In this document: positions 10,116 through 18,617 of the stretch, in pieces | Numbering within the stretch: the stretch's first letter is position 1 | Layout: every line of letters starts with the position of its first letter | Assembly: GCA_029548805.1 (NCBI GenBank) | Contig: JAKPMS010000119.1 | Span: forward strand, 1-38,779 | Direction: 5' to 3' | Length of the DNA: 38,779 bases | DNA from: Spirochaetota bacterium | Lineage (GTDB): Bacteria > Spirochaetota > Spirochaetia > Treponematales > UBA12059 | Translations under genes and position numbers: made by a program | Notes under the pieces: generated by a model | Told to the model about the DNA's origin: nothing | Databases searched by the model: none | What the model saw: only the letters and a program-made list of their open reading frames with translations

Positions 10116-10328
10116 AAAGTCCTCCCGTACTATAACGCGCAGAAGCGCATTGCCGCTTTCAATTTGCCTGATGGGAAGCTATAAAAAGCCTATGGTTTTT
10201 AAAAAACCCTGGATTTATTTAAGCTTCCCTGCGTCTTAGGCCGAAAACGCTATGTTTTTGAATGGAGACCTATCAAAACTGGGGTTTTTACAGGTCCCCT
10301 GATATAATAACCCAGAGCATTTAGCTTG

Positions 10329-11630
10329 TCACCTTCTCTTGAAACTTTCTTGAGGTGAAAGGGATCCGGCTTTTTTGGCAGGCCCTAAAGAAGCCAGAAA
10401 TGAAAGCAGAATGGTCAGGCAGGCAATGATTATTATGTTTCCGATGTTAATTTCTACAGGTATGCGGTCCAGGTAATAAGCTGGATCCAGCAGCTTGTGA
10501 TCGGCCATATCCATGGACGGACTAAATCCTTTGAACAGCTGCCTGCCAGCATTTCCGGCTTTTTCTATCAGGCCAAGTAGCCCGTTAATGTTAATGCTTA
10601 CCAGTATGCCCCCAATGCAGCCTATAAAAGCCCCTGCCGCGCCCAAAACAGTGCCACCCATTGCAAAAATCCAATGTATGTCCTTGGGCATAGCACCTAC
10701 GCTTCTTAACAATGCTATTTCCTGTTGACGTTCCTGGACCATTGTAGTAAGCGCACTGGAAATATTAAAGCTGGCTACAGCTACGGTAACTGCCATTATT
10801 ATCAACAGCATGGTTCTGGTGCTGGCCAGGGATTCAAACAGATTGCTGGCGACTTCTCGCCAGGCCAAAATGGAATAACCATTTGGTAAAACATCCATGG
10901 CTGCTTCTTTGGCTGCAAAAGCATTTTTAAACGGGTTCCCGGCTTTAATTCCTACAAAACTTAACACTGTTTCTTCCGGAAGGTTTTTTTCTACATAATC
11001 CTGTTTTAACAATAACCATTGGGCGTCAATTTCCCTGTATCCGGCAGATACTATGCCTTTTACATACAACACAAGAATTTTGGGCAGCATGGAGCCAGAA
11101 GCTGTTCTTTTTACACTGACCAGGCTTATTATGGATCCTGGTTTAACGGCCAGTTTGTCTGCCAATGCCTGCCCTATAAGGGCATCGTTGGGGCGCTCCA
11201 ATGTCAGGGAGCCATCATGAAGCCTAAGGTATTCCCTTGTTGCAGGGTGGTCCAAAAAACCCTGTTCCAAACCTCTTACAGAAACACCTTCGCTTTTACC
11301 GTCAGTAAAAACAATACCCAGGGACTGGGATTCTATCCAGGCTCCGCTTATTTCAGGGCTGGCTTCCAGCAGCGCTTTTGCATCCTTGAGCTTGTGTCCG
11401 GGATGGGCCTTGACCTGGGCATGATAGGTGGCCAGCTCTATGTATCTTGCGCTTATTCCCTGGATCATGCCATCGGCAACCTCCATTACGGTAATGAGGG
11501 GTATCAAGCCAAGGGATATGCTCAGTATTGCGCCAGCAAGGGCTTTCCTGGCCAGGTCTTTGGAGCCGCCGGGGCTTTTTCGGCCGGCAAACAAGATGGC
11601 AGCAACAAAGCCGCGTGACAAAAATGTCAT
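10329..11630 (-). CDS. Lipoprotein-releasing ABC transporter permease (LolC/LolE family)
   Basis: 433 aa; N-terminal TM, periplasmic domain, FtsX-like C-terminus 'NISSALTTMVQERQQEIALLRSVGAMPKDIHWIF'. Confidence 0.87.
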   Translation of the reverse strand: MTFLSRGFVAAILFAGRKSPGGSKDLARKALAGAILSISLGLIPLITVMEVADGMIQGISARYIELATYHAQVKAHPGHKLKDAKALLEASPEISGAWIESQSLGIVFTDGKSEGVSVRGLEQGFLDHPATREYLRLHDGSLTLERPNDALIGQALADKLAVKPGSIISLVSVKRTASGSMLPKILVLYVKGIVSAGYREIDAQWLLLKQDYVEKNLPEETVLSFVGIKAGNPFKNAFAAKEAAMDVLPNGYSILAWREVASNLFESLASTRTMLLIIMAVTVAVASFNISSALTTMVQERQQEIALLRSVGAMPKDIHWIFAMGGTVLGAAGAFIGCIGGILVSININGLLGLIEKAGNAGRQLFKGFSPSMDMADHKLLDPAYYLDRIPVEINIGNIIIIACLTILLSFLASLGPAKKAGSLSPQESFKRR

Positions 11631-12307
11631 TCCGGAACCAGGCTTCCATCTGTCAGTACAAACCGGGTGCCAGCTCTGGCAGCAAGGTTTGTATCATGAG
11701 TTACCAGTATGAGCGTGGTATCCAGGCTGTCTGCCATGTCAAACAACAGCTTTTCCACCATCATGGCGCTTTGCCTGTCAAGGTTTCCTGTTGGCTCGTC
11801 AGCCAGGATTATAGCAGGCCTGTTTATAAGAGCCCGGGCCAATGCCACTCTTTGCCGCTCGCCGCCGGACAGTTTGGCCGGCAGGTGATGCAGGCGATCA
11901 GACAAGCCAACCGCATTCAGCAGCTCTTTTGCTTTGCTTTCTGCATCGGATTTTTTTCCTGACAACATAAAAGCTGGCAACATGGTGTTTTCTAGTGCGC
12001 TGAAATCCTTTAAGAGATAATGAAACTGAAACACAAAACCCACTGTAGCCGCCCGGTATTTGGCAAGCAGCTTTTCATCAGCATGGACAAGGTCCAGTCC
12101 CGCCACTTCCAGCGTTCCGGAACTGGGCCTGTCAAGGCCTCCCAGAATTGACAAAAGGGTGCTCTTGCCGCAGCCGCTTGGGCCGGTAATGGATATCTGC
12201 TCCCTTTTGCGAACGCTTAAATCCAGGTTTTTTATTATTTCCAGGTTTTCTGCTTCACTCTTAAAAGTTTTATTCAGCTGCTTGCAATAAATTAATAAAT
12301 CATTCAT
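11627..12307 (-). CDS. lolD: Lipoprotein-releasing ABC transporter ATPase
   Basis: 226 aa; Walker A '[11 protein letters not shown]', signature '[15 protein letters not shown]', 'ADEPTGNLD'; flanked on both sides by LolC/E-type permeases with ATGA-type overlaps. Confidence 0.9.
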   Translation of the reverse strand: MNDLLIYCKQLNKTFKSEAENLEIIKNLDLSVRKREQISITGPSGCGKSTLLSILGGLDRPSSGTLEVAGLDLVHADEKLLAKYRAATVGFVFQFHYLLKDFSALENTMLPAFMLSGKKSDAESKAKELLNAVGLSDRLHHLPAKLSGGERQRVALARALINRPAIILADEPTGNLDRQSAMMVEKLLFDMADSLDTTLILVTHDTNLAARAGTRFVLTDGSLVPE

Positions 12308-13595
12308 TACGTAATACCTCCGAAGGCATTATGCGGCTAAATTTTGAACAGGCTGCCAGGGCAGCCAAAACAGCTGACAAGGCTCCGGACAAGGCTATGA
12401 ACAAAACTTCTTTATAGGCCAGGCTTACAGGCACCCTGGTAATATAAAAATATGACGGTGAAAATATCTCAAAAGCACGGCCCCTGCCGCCCAGTAAATG
12501 ATAAACAAGAGCTGCCACATTTTCTATAGCCCCAAAAACATAGTTTATATTAAAAGAAAACAAAAGCCCCAATATTAGCCCTGCAGAAGCTCCGCCAACA
12601 CCGGCGGTAAGTCCATCCAATATGAATACCTTTTTCAAATCCATGGAATTTGCACCAATAGCTTTAAGTGTTGCTATGTCTTCTGTCCTGTTAAAAACCG
12701 TTTTTCTCATGGAATGAAAAATGTTTACACCAACCACTACAAATATAAGTCCTATCAGCATTATCATTATGGTTTTTTCCATTCTTAAAGCCCCGAAAAA
12801 GGACCTGTTATATACACGCCAGCTGAGCAAATGGTCAAAGCCCTGTTTTTCCAGCCAGCTTTTTGTTGACATGTCAGCATACCTGTCATGCAGCTTTAGC
12901 CCAACGCTCCAGCCTTCTGTCGAACCCAGCCCTTTTGAGGAACTATGGTCTATAAAAGCCAGGCCAGAGTCAAACTCGTAATAGCCGGAATTGTAAATTC
13001 CGCTGACTGCAATATCCAGCATGTCAAAGGCAAAGCCTTCTTCTTCATCACTGCTAAGTTCCAGTACGGACACAGTGTCTCCGACCCTTAAGTTCAATTG
13101 TCTGGCCAATTCCGATCCCAGGCATAAGCCCTTTCCAAAAGAACCGGCCCTGATTTGAAGCAGTTTGGCAAAACCCGGGTCCGCGTCAAAGATATTGTCA
13201 GGCACAACTTTAATTCTTGCAGCTCTTGTTTTGCCTTTGCTGCCAGTTACAAGGGTTCTTATGTCAACAAATGGAGTTGCAGTGATCACAGGCCTTTTTC
13301 TGGTTCCGTACAGGTTTTTGCCATTTTCCAGCTTTAGGATTTTTTGTGCATAATCCATGGCTTCAGAAAATGATGCATTGCCGGACAGTTCGCTTCTTAG
13401 GTGAAAGCTGTCCAGTTCCAAAACCGCATCTATAAAGCCTTTTTGAAAACCGTTCATGACAGCCATAACGGTCAACAGGGCAGCAACCCCTACTGCAATG
13501 CCGGCAGCTGCAGGAACCAAAGAAGGCCCCGAGTTTTTTCCGGGCCTGAACCATCGTAGCGCTATATAAAGCGTCCAGCTTTGTTTTTTCATCAA
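12300..13595 (-). CDS. Lipoprotein-releasing ABC transporter permease (LolC/LolE family)
   Basis: 431 aa; 'IAVGVAALLTVMAVMNGFQKGFIDAVLELDSFHLR' LolE-like N-terminus, FtsX C-terminus 'DIATLKAIGANSMDLKKVFILDG'. Confidence 0.87.
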   Translation of the reverse strand: MMKKQSWTLYIALRWFRPGKNSGPSLVPAAAGIAVGVAALLTVMAVMNGFQKGFIDAVLELDSFHLRSELSGNASFSEAMDYAQKILKLENGKNLYGTRKRPVITATPFVDIRTLVTGSKGKTRAARIKVVPDNIFDADPGFAKLLQIRAGSFGKGLCLGSELARQLNLRVGDTVSVLELSSDEEEGFAFDMLDIAVSGIYNSGYYEFDSGLAFIDHSSSKGLGSTEGWSVGLKLHDRYADMSTKSWLEKQGFDHLLSWRVYNRSFFGALRMEKTIMIMLIGLIFVVVGVNIFHSMRKTVFNRTEDIATLKAIGANSMDLKKVFILDGLTAGVGGASAGLILGLLFSFNINYVFGAIENVAALVYHLLGGRGRAFEIFSPSYFYITRVPVSLAYKEVLFIALSGALSAVLAALAACSKFSRIMPSEVLRNE

Positions 13596-14701
13596 TAATT
13601 TCCGGTTCTTATAATTTTGCCGTCCCTTATTATCTCTTCTTTGGTTTTTTTCCCGTCAGAGTAGTAAAGCCTGGCTGCCAGTTTTTCGCTTTCATAAATT
13701 TCTTCATAAACAACTTCGTTTGATTCATAAAAACTTATTTTTTGAAGCTTGCCATTTACAAATAGCCTTGTCTTTTCCTTTTCATGACTGTCATCCTGCA
13801 AATAGCTATGTTCTGTCCGTAAGGTATTTGCTCCTTTTGTTACAAGCTTGCATACAAGGCGCCTATTACTGTCATATTGGTATTCTGAAGTTTCTTCAAG
13901 TTTGCCATTTACAATTGTTTGCTGCATAGCAGGCAACGCAGCAGAACCCAAATCGCTGGTATATTTTGTAATTATCCGTTTGCCGTTTTCTTCCAATATG
14001 CTTTCTGCAAGCGCTCCGTCCAACCATTCATTTTTTTCCAGGGACAAAAGCCTAGAAGCTTTATAGACGGACTTTTCTGCTAGATGGCCATTTTTATCAT
14101 ATGCATATACCACTACTCCGTCATCCGTCATGTTCCACTGCAGGCTCAAAGCCAAGCTGGCCTTGGATTGGCCGTAGGAAACGGAATTGTTGTCATCTAT
14201 TGATACAAGCTTCCCATCCGCCGAATAGCGGTATTGCGTTATATAAGTCTTGCCGTCCTTTAGCTTTTCTTTTTGCAGCAAGCTGAAGCCTTCATAAATA
14301 TAGCGGATTTCTTCTATGCTGCCGTCATCCAGAAACAGTCTTTCTTTTTTTAGATAACCCTTTTCGTCATATTGTTTTTCTTCGTTAATAATTCCGTTTT
14401 TCTCTTTTGTTTCCTGTTTTAACCTGGCATTGGGTCCGTAAATGCTGATTGTTTTTTCAATTTTAATTCCGTCTTTGTATAGTACCACAACAGTCTCATT
14501 GTCAACTCCGGTTTTGTACTTGCTAACACTGGCTTCGTAACCTAGGCCCGTCATGCTTGCCTGTTTTTCATATAAAAAACCGGCTGCATCGGAACGGTAC
14601 CAGGTATTTGCAGGCTGAGAATACACATTCATTGCGGCAATCAGAAAACAAGCTATAAGGGAAAGTAAAGTTTTTTTAAATTTGAATATGCCTAAAGTCA
14701 T
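13592..14701 (-). CDS. Secreted protein with YD/MORN-variant repeats
   Basis: 369 aa; signal peptide 'LLSLIACFLIAAMNVYSQ', repeated 'YDEKGYLKKERLFLDDGSIEEIRYIYEG' type units. Confidence 0.65.
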   Translation of the reverse strand: MTLGIFKFKKTLLSLIACFLIAAMNVYSQPANTWYRSDAAGFLYEKQASMTGLGYEASVSKYKTGVDNETVVVLYKDGIKIEKTISIYGPNARLKQETKEKNGIINEEKQYDEKGYLKKERLFLDDGSIEEIRYIYEGFSLLQKEKLKDGKTYITQYRYSADGKLVSIDDNNSVSYGQSKASLALSLQWNMTDDGVVVYAYDKNGHLAEKSVYKASRLLSLEKNEWLDGALAESILEENGKRIITKYTSDLGSAALPAMQQTIVNGKLEETSEYQYDSNRRLVCKLVTKGANTLRTEHSYLQDDSHEKEKTRLFVNGKLQKISFYESNEVVYEEIYESEKLAARLYYSDGKKTKEEIIRDGKIIRTGNY

Positions 14702-15570
14702 CGTGTAAAACCAAGAAAATCATCAAGGTATTTATCTGGATCAAAAGCTTTTATGTTTTCATAGCCTTCGCCATCGCAAATAAAAGCAGTGGGCAGGCCC
14801 AAGCGCCTGGCTATGGCCAAAGTCATGCCACCTTTGGCGCTGGAATCATATTTGGTAAGTATTATGCCATCCAAAGCTACGGCAGCATTAAAAGATTCAG
14901 CCTGGGCCAACGCGTTTTGGCCTGTGGTCGAATCCAATACCAAAAGGCGTTTGTACAGCTTTGCATCGGCCTTTGCAGCCACTATTTTATCCATTTTGCC
15001 CAGTTCTTTTATAAGATTTTGCCTGTTGTGCATACGCCCTGCCGTATCCGCTATTACCAGATCGCTGCCATCTGCAATGGCCGAATCCATAGCGTCAAAC
15101 AAAACGGCTCCTGCATCAGAACCTCTTTCCTGTGCAACCACCCTTATACCCAGGCTTTGCCCATGAAGTCTTAACTGGTCAATGGCTGCTGCCCTGAATG
15201 TATCTCCGGCTGCCAGCACGGCCTTTTTTATTGCTTCGTTGTCTATCCAGTATTTTGCCAGTTTTGCGGCAGTACTGGTTTTTCCGACACCGTTTACACC
15301 CAAAAGCATGACCACATTGAGTCTGCCCCGTATTGGAGTGATATCCGCCGCCAAGGCATAGGAAGCAAGCAGATTTTTTAATTCTAGTTTTGCTCCCTCT
15401 CCGTTTTTTATGCCTTTTTTGGCGCATTGCTCCCTAAGAATTGAAACCGTTTCATCGGCAAAATGTGCGCCAAAATCGCCTTCTACAAGCAAATCGGCCA
15501 GGTCATCCCAGCTATCATCCGTAATAAAATTTATGCCAAGGAGTTTTTTTATTCTGTCTCCTAACTTCAT
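14698..15570 (-). CDS. ftsY: Signal recognition particle receptor FtsY
   Basis: 290 aa; 'GVNGVGKTSTAAKLAKYW', 'AAGDTFRAAAIDQL', 'DTAGRMHNRQNLIKEL', 'TKYDSSAKGGM'. Confidence 0.95.
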   Translation of the reverse strand: MKLGDRIKKLLGINFITDDSWDDLADLLVEGDFGAHFADETVSILREQCAKKGIKNGEGAKLELKNLLASYALAADITPIRGRLNVVMLLGVNGVGKTSTAAKLAKYWIDNEAIKKAVLAAGDTFRAAAIDQLRLHGQSLGIRVVAQERGSDAGAVLFDAMDSAIADGSDLVIADTAGRMHNRQNLIKELGKMDKIVAAKADAKLYKRLLVLDSTTGQNALAQAESFNAAVALDGIILTKYDSSAKGGMTLAIARRLGLPTAFICDGEGYENIKAFDPDKYLDDFLGFTR

Positions 15571-15598
15571 GTTGCTTCTCCTGTCATAACTTTAATGT

Positions 15599-17050
15599 TC
15601 ATTGCGCAAACGATATGTACTTGGCAAGCTTGATTCCAGCATTTACGGCGCCAGCCAGGGTCAGCGCCGAGGAAACCCAGAAAGCAGCCTGGTAAAAGTA
15701 AAAACTTGTTTCAAGCGAACTGTATGTTGTGTTATGGCTGTAGTCTTGCGCCGCGCCGTAAAGGGTATAATACTGGGTCTGGAAAAGACCGGCAGACAAA
15801 ACCGTAGCCGGAAGTGAAAGGACAAAAAGGCCAAGAGCTTTGTAAAAAGCGCTTTTTTTTACTTCGTAACGCTCGTCAAAACTGGAACTTTCTTTTTTGT
15901 CCAGCCTGATTTTTTTTTGCATAGGGCCCGAGTTACCATTCAGAACCAATTGCATGCTTTCATAATTGTCAAGACTCAGACGCAACAGTCCAGCTTGGGT
16001 AATTCCGGCCAATACAAGCGGAGTTTGCCCCATCAAGAGTCCATCCAGATAAACAGCAGCTCCTTCCGGTTCGCTGTCCAGTTTCAGGTCTACTCCCTTA
16101 AGGGCTTCCAGCTTTACAGTAATGTCTTTTTCATCGCCGGGCAAAACGGCTGTTCTAATTTCCTCTGTTTTGTAACCCCTTGCCTCAAAACGCAGATGCA
16201 GGCTGACAGGTTCAAAAAATATGGCAGATTTTGAGTTATATGGCAGGCCGTTAATCTCAAGCCGGGAGCCGGGGGGATCCGTAAAAAATTTCAGGCGCGA
16301 ATAAGCTTTTCCGCTTACAGCTATAGTAAGAGCTTTGGATATTTCGTCTAGCATTTCCTGAAAACTGTTTTCTGAAGCATAGTTCTCGTATTCCCAAATA
16401 TCCGCATCCATGAATGTGCTATACAAGCTGACGCTCACTACATATATATTTGCAGCCAGCCTTACTTCTCCGTATACAAGAAAGTCAATTTTTTCCTGCC
16501 TGGCTTTGCTTTGCCGCTCGTCCCGGTTCCAGTATGGCAGAAGGCCCTGGGGGCTTTGATACAGCTTCAATTCCCTGATAATCATGTTTTCGTACAAGTC
16601 TTCTGCTGCCATATTGCCCGACAAAAAACTGTCCAGTTTTTTTTTGGCTTCCCCGACTTTTTTTTCTGACTGCTTAAGCTCCAACTGCTGTCTGCCAAAC
16701 ATACGCAAGCTGACGGCTTTTATATCCCTTTCTGTTTTTGCGCTGCTGACAGCCTTGCGCAAGCCTTCTTCTTCTATCAGATTTTGCTTAGACGAATAGG
16801 CAAGGTATTCCTCCGTTCCGGTATGACGAATACTGGAAAGCTCGAAATGCTTAGCAAGTTCGTTTCTTAAATGCCCGGGGATCAGAAACCCCAACGAATC
16901 GCCTGCCCCGTCTCCCCTTTTAAACTCGGAAAAAGCGATAAGCATTGGCTCTGCCATTAATGGCGTTTGCAAAAAGGCAAATATTAGGGTGAACAGCAGC
17001 ATTGCATATTGTTTGCCGCCATAACCCTGTTTATGCTTCGTCATCATCAT
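15599..17050 (-). CDS. PEGA-domain protein with signal peptide and C-terminal TM region
   Basis: Track ORF starts at 17098; the ATGATGATG at 17050-17042 inside the end of prfB is a more plausible start (MMMTKHKQGYGGKQYAMLLFTLIFAFLQTPLMA). PEGA-like 'LDSEPEGAAVYLDGLLMGQTPLVL' and 'FTDPPGSRLEINGLPY'. Confidence 0.7.
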   Translation of the reverse strand: MMMTKHKQGYGGKQYAMLLFTLIFAFLQTPLMAEPMLIAFSEFKRGDGAGDSLGFLIPGHLRNELAKHFELSSIRHTGTEEYLAYSSKQNLIEEEGLRKAVSSAKTERDIKAVSLRMFGRQQLELKQSEKKVGEAKKKLDSFLSGNMAAEDLYENMIIRELKLYQSPQGLLPYWNRDERQSKARQEKIDFLVYGEVRLAANIYVVSVSLYSTFMDADIWEYENYASENSFQEMLDEISKALTIAVSGKAYSRLKFFTDPPGSRLEINGLPYNSKSAIFFEPVSLHLRFEARGYKTEEIRTAVLPGDEKDITVKLEALKGVDLKLDSEPEGAAVYLDGLLMGQTPLVLAGITQAGLLRLSLDNYESMQLVLNGNSGPMQKKIRLDKKESSSFDERYEVKKSAFYKALGLFVLSLPATVLSAGLFQTQYYTLYGAAQDYSHNTTYSSLETSFYFYQAAFWVSSALTLAGAVNAGIKLAKYISFAQ

Positions 17051-18162
17051 CAGCCAAAACTGTACCGCCCTTCCACAGAAAGTGCAGATACGAATCAATA
17101 AACGGATCTATTTCGCCATCCATGACTGCCTGTATGTTTCCTGTGGAATATTTTGTTCTGTGATCCTTGACAAGAGTATAGGGCTGAAAAACATAGGATC
17201 TTATTTGAGAGCCCCAGGCTATCTCTTTTTTGTCTCCCATGAATTTTTCGTTTTCTTTTTCCTGTTCTTTCTGATAAATGTCGTACAAACGGCTTTTTAA
17301 AACTTTCATGGCAACATCTTTGTTCTTGTGCTGGCTTCTTTCGTTTTGGCAGGTTACCACAATACCGGTGGCCAAATGTGTAATGCGTACCGCACTGTCG
17401 GTTTTGTTCACCTTTTGTCCGCCAGCTCCCCCCGCCCTGTATGTATCAATCCTTATATCCTCCGGCTTGATATCCACTTCTATTGTGTCATCCAATACGG
17501 GAAACGCGGATACACTGGCAAAGCTGGTATGCCTTCTGGCATTTGAATCAAACGGGCTTATGCGTACAAGCCTGTGGACACCTGTCTCTCCCCTCAAATG
17601 GCCATAGGCATAAGCGCCGTCAATTTCCAGGGTGACGCTTTTGATGCCGCCTTCAGCTTCTATCAGGTCGATTATTTCGCTTTTATAGCCCTTTAATTCG
17701 CACCACCTGACATACATTCTGTACAACATGCTGGCCCAGTCACAGGCTTCGGTTCCTCCGGATCCGGCGTGAATGGACAAAAAAACGGAAGCCTTATCCG
17801 CTTCTCCAGTCATCAGTTCAAGAGTAAGGGCTGTATCAAAAACTTTTTTTAGTCCTTCCAGATTGTCCCTTAGCTCCTGTTCCATGGACGCTTCGTTTTC
17901 CAGGATTGCCAGATTGTAAACCTCGTCCAGAGCTTCTGCAGAATGCTTCAGGTTTTCCCAGGTTTCCAGCCTTTTTCTGAATATTTTGAGTTCGGCCATA
18001 ACTTTTTCTGAACGCTTTTGGTCAGACCAAAAGCCAGGCTCCGAACTTTTGGCTTCGTTTTCTGCAATGCGTTTTTTTAAGGTATCAGCGTCAAAGACGC
18101 CCCCAAATATCCAGTATTTCTTCTTTTAACCCTTCGATATCCGAACTCAAATCTTCAAGCAT
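17031..18162 (-). CDS. prfB: Peptide chain release factor 2, expressed through a +1 programmed frameshift
   Basis: Track ORF (17031..17999) has GGQ motif 'DTYRAGGAGGQKVNKTDSAVRITH'. Upstream zero frame: ATG at 18162 (SD-like 'aaggag') encodes MLEDLSSDIEGLKEEILDIWGRL then TGA; +1 slip gives LDADTLKKRIAENEAKSSEPGFWSDQKRSEKVMAEL..., the RF2 N-terminus. Confidence 0.95.
18090..18105 (-). promoter_or_regulatory. RF2 programmed +1 frameshift site (TGG GGG CGT CTT TGA C)
   Basis: Near-identical layout to the E. coli prfB site AGG GGG TAT CTT TGA C: SD-like GGGGG, CTT slippery codon, in-frame TGA followed by C. Confidence 0.95.
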
Positions 18163-18178
18163 AATAGCTCCTTGACAA

Positions 18179-18466
18179 TCAAGATAATTCCGTTGCCGAC
18201 CGTATTACGATACGTCTCCAGCGGTTTTCTTTTAAGCTTGTTATTACAAGCTTGCCTTCTACAGGATATTGATACATACGGATTCTGTCATAAAAGTCAG
18301 TTACTTTATCTATATCCCTTTTTAATGCCAGCAGCTGTTTTTCTGTAATGGAAGAGCTTTCAAAACAGGCGCGCTGCAGCTTTTCAAAGCCATATTGAGG
18401 TAAAAGGCTGTAAACAGCTGTCCTGGAATCATCACTACCCAAATCGCACAGCACTGATACAAACAT
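18179..18466 (-). CDS. Cas2-like small protein (orphan)
   Basis: 95 aa; 'MFVSVLCDLGSDDSRTAVYSLLPQYGFEKLQRACFESSSITEKQLLALKRDIDKVTDFYDRIRMYQY' fits the Cas2 beta-alpha-beta-beta-alpha-beta layout (Asp after beta1, 'YG-x4-Q-x2-CFE', 'DRIRMY'). Confidence 0.6.
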   Translation of the reverse strand: MFVSVLCDLGSDDSRTAVYSLLPQYGFEKLQRACFESSSITEKQLLALKRDIDKVTDFYDRIRMYQYPVEGKLVITSLKENRWRRIVIRSATELS

Positions 18467-18617
18467 GCCCCAATGTTATACGAAGCTATATTGTATTGTC
18501 AAACATTCTATTTTTCCATAGCTTTGCTTTCTTTTTTTTGGCATGCACTTGAATATTTTGCTGTCTTTATGCAAAACTCGCATATTAAACATAACAATTC
18601 TTTATAAGGAACATACC

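Noticed and set aside
18467-18617. CRISPR array near the Cas2-like gene
   Set aside because: No regularly spaced direct repeats seen here or elsewhere in the window by eye.
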